37,801 nucleotides of DNA, from positions 1 through 37,801 of the forward strand of contig JBKAGO010000010.1 in NCBI GenBank assembly GCA_046290435.1. Direction: 5' to 3'. The notes beneath the pieces are model-generated. The model was not told where the DNA came from. It did no database searches and saw only the letters and a list, made by a program, of their open reading frames with translations. A program made the translations under genes and the position numbers. This document shows, one piece after another, positions 7,332 through 15,374 of the stretch (positions are counted from its first letter, which is position 1; every line of letters starts with the position of its first letter). This DNA is from CAVQUE01 sp046290435 (GTDB lineage: Bacteria; Actinomycetota; Acidimicrobiia; Acidimicrobiales; UBA8592).

Positions 7332-7435
7332 CCGCCCGCGCTCTGTCCCGCGAAGATCGCTGCGAGGACGCTTGCGATCATCACGAAGACGAGCAGGGTG
7401 GCGATGATCCGTTGAGTCGAGCGCGACATGGCCAT
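7328..7435 (-). CDS. 35-residue single-pass membrane peptide, coupled to the P450
   Basis: This ORF reads MAMSRSTQRI, then a continuous hydrophobic helix (IATLLVFVMIASVLAAIFA), and ends AGQSAGG. Two positive charges (Arg5 and Arg9) precede the helix, which fits an N-in membrane orientation. Its TGA overlaps the P450 ATG (ATGA). It starts 11 bases after the PAP2 stop codon. A TAGGAT hexamer ends 8 bases before the ATG, but the hexamer contains the PAP2 stop TAG, so its meaning as a promoter is uncertain. I do not recognise a family. It could help place the soluble P450 at the membrane or simply provide coupling. Both ideas are inference. An alternative start is the second Met (7429). Confidence 0.6.
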   Translation of the reverse strand: MAMSRSTQRIIATLLVFVMIASVLAAIFAGQSAGG

Positions 7436-7446
7436 GGGGCCAGATC

Positions 7447-8433
7447 CTACTCGGCGGCGATCACCGGGGACCGACCACCGTCGTCGGCTGCGGACCGTGG
7501 CGGGTGTCGCCGGTCGAAGAGGGCCCAGCCGCCCATCACCACCGCCACGTAGAGCCAGCCCGCGAAGACATCCACGACCCAGTGTTCGCCGGTCAGGACG
7601 AGGGTGAACCCCATCGCCAGGGCGTAGCAGGCCCAGAGCACCCGACCGGCCGCGCCGGTCCGCGACCAGAAGAACGCCGCGAGGAACGCGGCGAACCCGG
7701 CGTGCATCGATGGCAGCGCTGCGACCGGGTTGGCGACCGCCCGACCCTGCTCGATGACCGGTTCGACGATGCCGAGCCCGACCCGTTCCCACCCGAGGAA
7801 CGACGAGCGGACGATGGGGTCGATGAGGCCCTCGTCGGCGGCCATCCACGGTGGCGCCGCCGGCACCAGGACGTAGGTCACGACGGCGAGCACGCCGAGG
7901 CTGAGGAGGCGTTTGGTGTAGGCGACCCACGACGGGCGGTCCCGCAGCCACAGCAGCGCGGCGGCGACGAGCACGGCGAAGAAGTGCGAGACGTACACGA
8001 ACGACAGCGGCACCTGCCACAACGGTGCGGTGCCCGTCTGGTCGAAGACCTGCTGGAGCCGCACGGTGGGTACCTCGCCGAACCCGACGATGCGGTCGGC
8101 GTCGACCAGGCCGGCCATCAACACCGGGCGGCCGACCCCGTCGGCGAGCCCCGCCGAGTAGCGGTAGGCCAACAGGAGGACGGCGAACAGGCCCCAGTCG
8201 CGCACCAGCGGCCGCAGCCGTTCGGACGAGTCCGCGGTGACCGCGACGACGAGCAGACCGAACAGCCAGACGAGGGTGACCACCCGTTCGACGGGCAGGC
8301 CGAGGGTGAGGACCGCCAGCGCCGATGCAGCGCAGTAGATGGTCAGGCGGCGGCGCCGACGACCGGCGGCGCCGGCGCGGCGAGGCGGGGCGACGGTGAG
8401 GTCGAGCGCGCCGGATCGTGCGGTGTCGGTCAT
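7447..8433 (-). CDS. PAP2-superfamily membrane phosphatase/transferase
   Basis: The 328-residue polytopic protein has about six to seven hydrophobic helices and two PAP2 catalytic motifs. These are AALPSMHAGFAAF (around 238-250, with the conserved PSxH) and GEHWVVDVFAGW (282-293, with the catalytic His and Asp). The first PAP2 motif (KxxxxxxRP) is weak or replaced, possibly by RDRPSW (164-169). This pattern resembles the PAP2_3/inositol-phosphorylceramide-synthase-like subgroup common in actinobacteria, acting on lipid phosphates at the membrane. The N-terminus is Arg-rich (AAGRRRRRL), so it stays in the cytoplasm. It precedes the small peptide and P450 genes by 11 bases and could drive them. 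The exact substrate is unknown. Confidence 0.82.
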   Translation of the reverse strand: MTDTARSGALDLTVAPPRRAGAAGRRRRRLTIYCAASALAVLTLGLPVERVVTLVWLFGLLVVAVTADSSERLRPLVRDWGLFAVLLLAYRYSAGLADGVGRPVLMAGLVDADRIVGFGEVPTVRLQQVFDQTGTAPLWQVPLSFVYVSHFFAVLVAAALLWLRDRPSWVAYTKRLLSLGVLAVVTYVLVPAAPPWMAADEGLIDPIVRSSFLGWERVGLGIVEPVIEQGRAVANPVAALPSMHAGFAAFLAAFFWSRTGAAGRVLWACYALAMGFTLVLTGEHWVVDVFAGWLYVAVVMGGWALFDRRHPPRSAADDGGRSPVIAAE

Positions 8434-8629
8434 CGGTCATCTGTCGGCACCGTGTCGCCCTGCGTGAGCGTCCGGACGCCCCTGGTGCGGGAGTGGGCCC
8501 GCGTCTGCGCATATGACGACCGACCGGCGGTTTGATGACGATTCGGCCGGTCGCGTACCCATGAGCCACGAAATCTGCTCACCTGAGGCACGTCGGAAAC
8601 GGTTCGGCGCCACCTGCCCGGCGCCCCGT

Positions 8630-8677
8630 CGGACCCGCCCGGGACCTCTTGGAGGGGGAGTGTCCCGGGCGGGTCCG
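8630..8677. repeat. Strong inverted repeat (15-bp stem) upstream of the acyl-CoA synthetase gene
   Basis: CGGACCCGCCCGGGA (8630-8644) pairs without mismatch with TCCCGGGCGGGTCCG (8663-8677). The 18-base centre contains a small nested CCTC/GAGG pairing. No T-tract follows. It lies 48 bases before the ATG of the FadD3-like gene and just upstream of that gene's -10 box, in the 291-base space between divergent genes. If transcription starts at the leaderless ATG, the element would be DNA only (an operator-type palindrome) rather than an RNA hairpin. Apart from this repeat and the -10 box I see nothing else in 8434-8724. Confidence 0.55.
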
Positions 8678-8710
8678 GTGCGCTCGACGCCTCCGGATGT
8701 CCGAGCGGAT

Positions 8711-8716
8711 TATCCT
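8711..8716 (+). promoter_or_regulatory. -10 box (TATCCT), probable leaderless promoter
   Basis: TATCCT ends 8 bases before the ATG at 8725. No purine-rich ribosome site lies between, so transcription probably begins at or beside the start codon. No clear -35 hexamer is visible at the expected distance. Confidence 0.5.
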
Positions 8717-8724
8717 CCGGCGCC

Positions 8725-10296
8725 ATGGCCCCATGGCAGACGATTCCCCAGCTGGTCGACGACGCAGCCGCCCGCTTCGGTGACGCCGAGGCATTCATCG
8801 ACGGCGACACCCGCTTCGACTTCGTCGGCTTCGCCGACGCCGTCCACCGATCAGCCAGGGCGATGATCGCCTCGGGCGTCGGGCCCGGCGACCGCGTGGC
8901 TGTCTGGGCGCCCAACACCTGGGAGTGGGCGGTCGCAGCGCTCGGTGCCCATGGTGCAGGCGCAGCGCTGGTGCCGATCAACACCCGGTTCAAGGGCCGC
9001 GAGGCCGGCTACGTGCTCGAGCGGTCCGGGGCCGAGCTGTTGTTCTGCGTCACCGACTTCCTCGACACCGATTACGTGGCGCTGCTGGCCGCGGCCGACG
9101 CAGGCGCGGGCCTGCGCGAAACGGTGGTGCTGCGCGGCGCGGTGCCCGACGGCTGTGTCGGATTCGCCGAGTTCATGGAGCGTGCCGACACCGTCGACGA
9201 GGCCGAGGCCCAGCGCCGCTGGGACGGCGTCGACGGCGACGATCTCTGCCACATCATGTTCACCTCCGGCACCACCGGGGCGCCGAAGGGCGCGATGTTG
9301 ACGCACGCGGCGGTCTGTCGTGGCTACAACGACTGGGCCGACATCATCGGGCTCGAGGCCGGCGATCGCTACCTGATCATCAACCCGTTCTTCCACTCGT
9401 TCGGGCTCAACGCCGGCGTGCTGGCGTCGCTGATGAAGGGGGCGACGATGCTGCCGCACCCGGTGTTCGACGTCGCGGCCGTCATGGAGCGGGTGCCGCG
9501 CGACCACATCACGATGCTGCCCGGGCCCCCGGCCATCTACCAGACGATCCTCAACCACCCCGACCTCGACAGCTACGACGTGTCGTCGCTGCGCCTCGCT
9601 GTCACCGGGGCGGCGACCATCCCCGTCGAGATGATCCTCGCCATGCGCGATCGCCTCGGCTTCGAGAAGGTCGTGACCGGTTACGGCCTCACCGAGGGCT
9701 CGGGGCTGGCCACCATGTGCCGTCACGACGACGACCCCGAGATCATCGCCACGACCTCGGGGCGGGCCATGCCCGGCATCGAGGTGCGCATCGTCGACGA
9801 CGATGGTGTCGAGGTCGAGCGAGGCACCCCCGGTGAGGTGGTCGTGCGGGGTTACAACGTCATGGTGGGCTACCTCGACGATCCCGAGCAGACCGCCGAG
9901 GCCATCGACGCCGACGGCTGGCTCCACACCGGCGACATCGCGGTCATGGACGACGCCGGGAACATCGACATCACCGACCGCAAGAAGGACATGTTCATCA
10001 ACGGCGGGTTCAACGTCTACCCCGCCGAGATCGAGGGCATCATGCTGGCGCATCCCGACATCGGCCAGGTGGCGGTCGTCGGGATCCCCGACGAGCGTGT
10101 CGGCGAGGTCGGCTGCGCGTTCGTGGTGCCCGCACCGGGCGCCGAGCCCGAGCCCGAGGCCATACGGGCGTGGTGTCGGGAGGAGATGGCCAACTACAAG
10201 GTGCCGCGCCGCGTCGAGGTCGTCGACGCCCTGCCGCTCAACGCGTCGGGCAAGGTCCTCAAGTACGAGCTGCGCGCCCGGGTGGTCGAGGCATGA
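8725..10296 (+). CDS. FadD3-like acyl-CoA synthetase (AMP-forming)
   Basis: The 523-residue adenylate-forming ligase activates a carboxylic acid to its CoA thioester with ATP. The AMP-binding P-loop is TSGTTGAPKG (180-189). Further landmarks are YGLTEGSGLATMC (the adenine-contact motif), ADGWLHTGD with the ribose-binding Asp, the hinge region ITDRKKDMFINGGFNVYPAEIE, and the C-terminal catalytic Lys in NASGKVLK. The segment DRYLIINPFFHSFGLNAGVLASLMKGATMLPH and the PGPPAIYQTILNHPDL stretch are very like mycobacterial FadD3. FadD3 activates the indanedione-propionate intermediate of sterol ring degradation. Because other sterol genes are absent from the window, that exact substrate is not established. 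The gene is coupled to a quinone oxidoreductase by an ATGA overlap. Confidence 0.88.
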   Translation: MAPWQTIPQLVDDAAARFGDAEAFIDGDTRFDFVGFADAVHRSARAMIASGVGPGDRVAVWAPNTWEWAVAALGAHGAGAALVPINTRFKGREAGYVLERSGAELLFCVTDFLDTDYVALLAAADAGAGLRETVVLRGAVPDGCVGFAEFMERADTVDEAEAQRRWDGVDGDDLCHIMFTSGTTGAPKGAMLTHAAVCRGYNDWADIIGLEAGDRYLIINPFFHSFGLNAGVLASLMKGATMLPHPVFDVAAVMERVPRDHITMLPGPPAIYQTILNHPDLDSYDVSSLRLAVTGAATIPVEMILAMRDRLGFEKVVTGYGLTEGSGLATMCRHDDDPEIIATTSGRAMPGIEVRIVDDDGVEVERGTPGEVVVRGYNVMVGYLDDPEQTAEAIDADGWLHTGDIAVMDDAGNIDITDRKKDMFINGGFNVYPAEIEGIMLAHPDIGQVAVVGIPDERVGEVGCAFVVPAPGAEPEPEAIRAWCREEMANYKVPRRVEVVDALPLNASGKVLKYELRARVVEA

Positions 10297-11312
10297 GCGA
10301 TCTGTCGACATCGACGACCGCGGTGCCTTCGGCCATGCGTGCGGTGGTGCTCACCGACAAGGGCGGACCCGACGTCCTGCGGATCGCCGAGGTCCCGGTG
10401 CCCGAACCGGGGCCCGAGGAGGTGCTCGTGGCCGTGCGGGCGACGGCGCTCAACCGCGCCGATCTGTTGCAGCGCATGGGCTTCTATCCGGGTCCGCCGA
10501 TGACGCACGAGATCCCCGGCATGGAGTTCGCGGGCACCGTCGTCGCGGCCGGCGAACGCGTGAGGGCCCACACCGTCGGCGACGAGGTGATGGGCATCGT
10601 CGGTGGCGGCGCCGACGCCGAGTACCTGGCCGTCCACGAGCGCCAGGCGATGGCCGTACCGGCCTCGGTCGGGCTCGGCGACGCCGCCGCGATCCCCGAG
10701 GTGTGGATCACCGCGTTCGACGCAATGGTGGCGCAAGCGGGCCTGACCTCGGGACGCACGGCCCTGGTCCACGCCGGAGCCTCCGGGGTGGGGACGGCGG
10801 CCATCCAGATCGCCAAGGCGATGGGGGCGTTCGTGATCGTCACCGCATCGGCGCCCAAGCTCGACGCCTGTCGCGAGCTCGGCGCGGATCTGGCCGTCGA
10901 CTACCGCAGCGAGGACTTCGCCGAGGCGGCGGTGGCCTTCACCTCCGGGCGCGGCGTCGACGTCGTCCTGGACGTCATCGGCGGCGACTACCTGAAGCGG
11001 AACCTGGCGGCGGTCGCCGAGAAGGGCACGATCATCCAGGTCGGGGTGATGGGTGGGGGAGCGACCGAGGTCGATCTCGGCGTGGTGTTGCGCCGACGCG
11101 TCCGGCTGATCGGCACCGTCCTGCGGTCGCGTCCGCTCGAGGAGAAGATCGCGATCACGCAGCGATTCGCCGCGGAAGTGCTGCCGCTGTTCGACGCAGG
11201 CCGGGCTCGGCCCGTGATCGACAGCCGCTTCGCACTCGACGACATCGCCGCTGCCCACCGCCACATGGAGGCCAACGCCAACGTCGGCAAGATCCTGGTC
11301 GACATCGCCTGA
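10293..11312 (+). CDS. Zinc-independent NAD(P)H:quinone oxidoreductase (MDR superfamily, PIG3-like)
   Basis: The 339-residue protein has an MDR-type GroES-like domain (VLRIAEVPVPEPGPEEVLVAVRA, then NRADLLQRMGFYP and EIPGMEFAGTV). A Rossmann domain follows with the nucleotide loop HAGASGVGTAAIQIAKAMG and the second-half strand ELGADLAVDY. The Cys/His zinc ligands of alcohol dehydrogenases are absent, so it belongs to the quinone oxidoreductase branch. The segment LNRADLLQRMGFYPGP is characteristic of the TP53I3/PIG3-like group. The ATG at 10293 overlaps the ligase stop. The natural acceptor is unknown. It may reduce an enone or quinone formed in the same pathway as the ligase. A TAGGTT box at 11394-11399, just downstream, more likely belongs to the next gene. 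Confidence 0.87.
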   Translation: MSDLSTSTTAVPSAMRAVVLTDKGGPDVLRIAEVPVPEPGPEEVLVAVRATALNRADLLQRMGFYPGPPMTHEIPGMEFAGTVVAAGERVRAHTVGDEVMGIVGGGADAEYLAVHERQAMAVPASVGLGDAAAIPEVWITAFDAMVAQAGLTSGRTALVHAGASGVGTAAIQIAKAMGAFVIVTASAPKLDACRELGADLAVDYRSEDFAEAAVAFTSGRGVDVVLDVIGGDYLKRNLAAVAEKGTIIQVGVMGGGATEVDLGVVLRRRVRLIGTVLRSRPLEEKIAITQRFAAEVLPLFDAGRARPVIDSRFALDDIAAAHRHMEANANVGKILVDIA

Positions 11313-11453
11313 CAAGGCGCTGTTCGGGCGTCCACAGTCATCAATTCCATGACAATCGCGCAACAGGGCCCGCAAGCCGCAGATCGTCTGCACTAGGTTC
11401 GCCGCCAGGCACCCCGAGGTGCCGCAACGAGAGCGGGCAGGGTCCGGGCGGAC

Positions 11454-13682
11454 ATGGGCAAGCGGGCAAGAACTTCTGATCTGACGCGTGTCGTCGCACG
11501 AGCGGTGCGGCAGATACTGGCCGACGAGCCGTGGATCCGGCGAACGGCACGCAGCGCAACGCTGTGGTCGACGCGCCTGGTCATCGTCGCGGCGGTGGGG
11601 GTCTTGGCGCTCGGCACGATGATCCGCCATCAGGCCGACGCGATCGTGGGCTCCCCGTCGCCCAACGGGTCGCCCGACGTCGTCTTCAACGACGACCTCG
11701 ACGCCACGCCGGTGATCTCGACGGGCCACGACATGACCCAGGGCATCGAGGTCCCGCCGGGCACGGTGGTGCTCACCTTCGACGACGGCCCCGATCCCCG
11801 CTGGACGCTCCCGGTGCTCGACGTCCTCGACCGTCACGGTGTGCCGGCCACGTTCTTCATGGTCGGCGAACAGGTGCGCACCAACCCCGCCATCGCCCGG
11901 GAGGTCGTCGCCCGGGGTCACGAGATCGGCAACCACACCCACTTCCACTTCGAGATGGGACGCCTCGACGAGCGCCAGCTGCGGCTGCAGCTCGATCTGG
12001 CCCGCCTGGCCATCATCGACGCCACCGGGATCGAGACCGACCTCTACCGGCCCCCGTACTCCAGCCGTATCGACTCGCTCAACCCTGACGAGATGGCCAG
12101 CGCGCAGGCCGCGCTGGACATGGGCTGGCGCGTCGTGACGACCGACCTGTCGCCCGCCGACTACGACCTGTCGCTGTCGACCGAAGAGATCCTGGCCCAG
12201 GCCATCCCGCCCGCTGGCGCTGGGGCCATGATCACCCTGCACGACGGCGGTGGCCCCCGGGGGCGCACCGTCGAACTGCTCGATCCGCTCATCGAGCGTC
12301 TCGACGCGGCGGGGTACCGCTTCGCAACGGTCGGCGAGGTCGTCGCCGAGGCCACCGGACAGTCGGTGGTGGGCTCGGCGAGTCCCTGGGACCGGTTCCA
12401 GGCCTCGACGCTCGTGGCGGTGCTGTGGCTCTCCTCGCTCGTCGAGCGGGTGGCCGTCGTCGCCGCGATCGCCTACCTCTCGCTCTACCTGCTGCGGATG
12501 AGCGCATTGATCGTCATCGCCATCCGGGACCGCCGTCGTCGTCACGAACCTCGCCATGCCTGCTACAGCGGGCGGGTCACGGTCATCGTGCCCGCCTACA
12601 ACGAGGCCATCGGGATCGCCGCCACGCTCCGGTCGATCGAGGCGAGCGACCACGACGACCTCGAGGTCATCGTCGTGGACGACGGTTCCACCGACGCGAC
12701 GGCAGATGTCGTGCGCGACCTCCGCCTCCCACGCACCCGCCTCATCGCGAAGGGAAACGGCGGCAAGGCCTCGGCGCTCAATGTCGGGCTGGGTCACGCC
12801 ACCGGCGAGGTCGTGGTGATGATCGACGGCGACACCGTGCTCGAACCCTCGACCATCGCGACCATCGCCGCTCCGTTCGCGAATCCCGAGGTCGGCGCGG
12901 TGTCGGGCAATCCCAAGATCGGGAACCCCGACCGGTTGCTCACCCGTTTGCAGGTGAGCGAGTACCTGTTGGCGTCGAGCCTCGAACGCCGGTTGTTGGC
13001 GCCGGCGGGCCTCATCACCACGGTGCCGGGCGCGATCGGTGCCTGGCGCCGGTCCGCCGTCCGCGAGGCGGGGTTCGTCTCCACCGACACCCTGGCCGAG
13101 GACACCGACCTCACCATCGCCGTGGGGCGCGGCGGCTGGCGGGTCGAGTACGCACCACAGGCCCGGGCGTGGACCGAGGCGCCGTCGACGTGGCGTGCGT
13201 TCTACAACCAACGGGTTCGCTGGACGTTCGGCACGCTCCAGGCCCTCTGGAAGCACCGCGACGCTGCGTTCGATCGGGGGAGCGGCGCCCAGATCGGCCG
13301 CTTCGCCATGCCCTACATGGCGGTGTCCGGTTACCTGCTGGCGGTGCTCGCTCCGATCATCGACATCGTGTTGTTGGCCAACGTCGCCGTGGGTCGGTGG
13401 CGGTTGGCAGCGCTGTCGTGGATGATCATCGCCACCGTGGGCGCGGTGGCCGGGCTGGTGGCGGCGCGACTCGACGGTGACAGCCGCCGCGATGCGCTCC
13501 GGGTTCCGCTGCAGCAGCTGGTGTATCGACCGCTGATGCATCTGGTCACATTGGTCTCGGTGCGCAAGGCGATGACGGGCCGGCGCCAGACCTGGGGCGT
13601 GCAACAGCGCGTCGGCAACCTGCGCGCCGCAGGCGACGCGGAGCCCCGGCCCGACGCCGTCGAAACCGAGGTTGCAGCGTGA
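11454..13682 (+). CDS. Polysaccharide deacetylase / family 2 glycosyltransferase fusion, membrane-bound
   Basis: The 742-residue protein has three parts. An N-terminal membrane helix (about 40-57) is followed by an extracellular NodB-type deacetylase domain (about 104-300). Its catalytic/metal residues are visible in TFDDGPD (108-114), HTHFH (161-165), RPPY (199-202) and LHDGGG (262-267). After membrane helices (about 318-357) comes a cytoplasmic GT2 domain with VDDGSTDAT (408-416), DGD (458-460), EDTD (549-552) and QRVRW (586-590), the hallmarks of processive synthases. C-terminal membrane helices complete it. Such fusions make and N-deacetylate a surface polysaccharide such as poly-GlcNAc or a chitooligosaccharide-like chain. 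The polymer is not known here. A TAGGTT -10 candidate lies at 11394-11399. The next gene starts 13 bases after its stop. Confidence 0.87.
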   Translation: MGKRARTSDLTRVVARAVRQILADEPWIRRTARSATLWSTRLVIVAAVGVLALGTMIRHQADAIVGSPSPNGSPDVVFNDDLDATPVISTGHDMTQGIEVPPGTVVLTFDDGPDPRWTLPVLDVLDRHGVPATFFMVGEQVRTNPAIAREVVARGHEIGNHTHFHFEMGRLDERQLRLQLDLARLAIIDATGIETDLYRPPYSSRIDSLNPDEMASAQAALDMGWRVVTTDLSPADYDLSLSTEEILAQAIPPAGAGAMITLHDGGGPRGRTVELLDPLIERLDAAGYRFATVGEVVAEATGQSVVGSASPWDRFQASTLVAVLWLSSLVERVAVVAAIAYLSLYLLRMSALIVIAIRDRRRRHEPRHACYSGRVTVIVPAYNEAIGIAATLRSIEASDHDDLEVIVVDDGSTDATADVVRDLRLPRTRLIAKGNGGKASALNVGLGHATGEVVVMIDGDTVLEPSTIATIAAPFANPEVGAVSGNPKIGNPDRLLTRLQVSEYLLASSLERRLLAPAGLITTVPGAIGAWRRSAVREAGFVSTDTLAEDTDLTIAVGRGGWRVEYAPQARAWTEAPSTWRAFYNQRVRWTFGTLQALWKHRDAAFDRGSGAQIGRFAMPYMAVSGYLLAVLAPIIDIVLLANVAVGRWRLAALSWMIIATVGAVAGLVAARLDGDSRRDALRVPLQQLVYRPLMHLVTLVSVRKAMTGRRQTWGVQQRVGNLRAAGDAEPRPDAVETEVAA

Positions 13683-13695
13683 AGGAGTCGAACTC

Positions 13696-14919
13696 GTGAG
13701 CACCGTGTCCCCCCATGGCGACTCGGACACCCACGCCGATGCCGGCACCGACACCGACGGAGCGGTCACGCCTGCCGCCCCGGATCGGCCACGGCTCCAG
13801 GAGCGGTCGGGGGCGCGGCGCGATGTCGAGCCGGAGCCGATCGAGGCGCTGGTGGGCGACGCGACCGACATCGAGATCGATCTCACCACCGACCCGCCGC
13901 GTGTGGTGGCCAAGGTGGCGCCGGCGCCGCAGGTGTTCGCCGGGGCGGCGGTCTACCGGCCCTTGGTCATGTCGCTGGTGGTCGCAGTGGCCATCGTGGT
14001 GGGCTACGGCGTCGTCGTGCTCGCATCGGTGCTCTTCGAGGGCGTCGCGCCCGACACGTCGCCGTTCGACAGCGCCCGGCCCGATCGCACCATCGTCGCG
14101 AGCCGGGGATCGTTCACCGAGCCTGGGCACTGCGATGCGTTCTCGGGTCGGGTGTTCGTCGATGGCGACGGCAACGCCATCGCCGACCCGTGGGATCCCG
14201 AGCACGACTACGACGGGATCGAGGTCCTGGTCGAGACAGACACGGGCGTCGGTCGCCGACTCCCGGTTGCCTCGGATGGCTCATGGTCCCTGGCGCTCGA
14301 TTCGCCGGCTGTTGCGGCGGTGACGATCGTCGATGCCGGATCGCTGGCCGATGCAGGGCTCTGGCCCGGACCGCGGTTGTTGAACGAAGCGGGCGAAGCC
14401 CCGACCATCGGGGAGACCTGCTCGCTCGATCTCGGTCTGGTCTGGAAACCAGGGGGCGCGGCATCGCCCTGGGTCGGAGCCGTGGGCGCCATCGCAGCGT
14501 CTGAGGTCCCGATCGCCGACCCGGCAGCCGAGGCCTCGGGCTGGCGGGCTGGGATCCAGGTGCACGGACGGATCTGGCTCGACGACGACGGCGACGGCCG
14601 CTTCGCCCCCTGGGAGCAGGGTGTTGCCGGTGCCACCATCGAGTTGTCACGCGAGGACGGCTCTGTGGCCGCAACGGCCGTCACCGGAACCGACGGCACC
14701 TATGCGGTGTCCAACCTGCGGCCCACGGCGACCTACACGGTCGCGGTCTCCGTCGACGGTGTGGTGACGGCCGTGCGTGCCATGGGTGAGCCCATCGAGA
14801 CCGACGATCCCGCTCGGGTGGAGATCGACACCTCCGCCACCGGCATGAGCGTGTGGGGTCTCGACTTCGGCGTGGGCGGCGGCGAACCCGCCGTGCGTCG
14901 GGATCGCGACGGCTCCTGA
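13696..14919 (+). CDS. Single-pass membrane protein with two SdrD-B/Cna-B-like extracellular domains
   Basis: The GTG at 13696 is preceded by GAAGGAG at 13681-13687 with ideal spacing, which fixes the start and gives 407 residues. A charged, Pro-rich cytoplasmic segment (1-88) leads into one membrane helix (about 90-112). The outside part follows. Domain 1 (about 147-250) contains FSGRVFVDGDGNAIADPWDPEHDYDG and domain 2 (about 287-395) contains GRIWLDDDGDGRFAPWEQGVAGATI. Both are the Asp-rich, calcium-loop start of SdrD-B repeats. Domain 2 ends with the usual TGTDGTYAVSNLRPTATYTV strand pair. There is no sortase motif. It sits directly behind the deacetylase/glycosyltransferase gene, so it probably acts with that surface polysaccharide system, for example as a carrier or assembly factor. 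That role is inference. Confidence 0.8.
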   Translation: MSTVSPHGDSDTHADAGTDTDGAVTPAAPDRPRLQERSGARRDVEPEPIEALVGDATDIEIDLTTDPPRVVAKVAPAPQVFAGAAVYRPLVMSLVVAVAIVVGYGVVVLASVLFEGVAPDTSPFDSARPDRTIVASRGSFTEPGHCDAFSGRVFVDGDGNAIADPWDPEHDYDGIEVLVETDTGVGRRLPVASDGSWSLALDSPAVAAVTIVDAGSLADAGLWPGPRLLNEAGEAPTIGETCSLDLGLVWKPGGAASPWVGAVGAIAASEVPIADPAAEASGWRAGIQVHGRIWLDDDGDGRFAPWEQGVAGATIELSREDGSVAATAVTGTDGTYAVSNLRPTATYTVAVSVDGVVTAVRAMGEPIETDDPARVEIDTSATGMSVWGLDFGVGGGEPAVRRDRDGS

Positions 14920-14933
14920 TCCACGCTGCCCTC

Positions 14934-15374
14934 TCAGTCGGCGACGATCTCGGCCACACCGACGGCGGTGATGGCGATGCCGCCGGGGCGCACGATCCGG
15001 CCGAAGATCAGGTCGACGTCGCCGTCGAGGCGGACCTCGATGGTGGGGTCGCCGTCGGCGTCGGTCCCGATGGCCACCGAGGGAGCGCCGGTTGCAGCCG
15101 GGAGATCACGGGCGAGCACGGAGCGGTCGACGGCGCTGCGGACGCGCACCGGGTCGAGCACCAGCTCGCCGTTGTTGCGCAGCGCGCCCTGGTCGACGCC
15201 GAAGGCGACGGCGTCGTTGGCCGCCGAGTCGGCTGCGTCGGCCAGACGGCGTTGCTGCAGCCACACGTTGCCGAGGTCGACGGCGATCGCACCGAGCAGG
15301 ACGACGATCACCAGGCCGACGGGGAACAGGAACAGGACCGAACCGCGGTCACGCGGTTTCACGGCGTGAGGCAT
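14934..15374 (-). CDS. TadG-like pilus assembly protein
   Basis: The 146-residue protein begins MPHAVKPRDRGSVLFLF, giving the RG-S prepilin-like N-terminus and one hydrophobic helix (about 12-35). Helical LQQRRLADAADSAANDAV then follows, the standard opening of actinobacterial TadG/Rv3654c-like proteins ('Flp pilus-assembly TadE/G-like'). The remainder is a small extracellular beta-rich domain. It is the last gene of the tad operon and overlaps the preceding TadE-like gene by 16 bases. GAAGGCGAGG precedes the ATG. Its end faces the SdrD-B protein gene with only 14 bases between, and no obvious terminator. Confidence 0.8.
   Translation of the reverse strand: MPHAVKPRDRGSVLFLFPVGLVIVVLLGAIAVDLGNVWLQQRRLADAADSAANDAVAFGVDQGALRNNGELVLDPVRVRSAVDRSVLARDLPAATGAPSVAIGTDADGDPTIEVRLDGDVDLIFGRIVRPGGIAITAVGVAEIVAD

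Noticed and set aside
7444..7449. TAGGAT on the minus strand as a promoter for the 35-residue peptide
   Set aside because: The hexamer contains the PAP2 stop codon TAG, so the match is partly forced; read-through transcription from PAP2 is equally likely.
8430..8993. Minus-strand open frame covering the fadD3-like promoter and the start of that gene
   Set aside because: No domain, no ribosome site, and it would run through the strong hairpin and the coding start of a clear ligase gene.
10194..13913. Very long minus-strand open frame (about 1,240 codons) opposite the ligase, oxidoreductase and glycosyltransferase genes
   Set aside because: Its translation is His/Arg/Asp-rich without domains. 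The plus strand encodes three well-recognised proteins, so this is a GC-rich antisense shadow.
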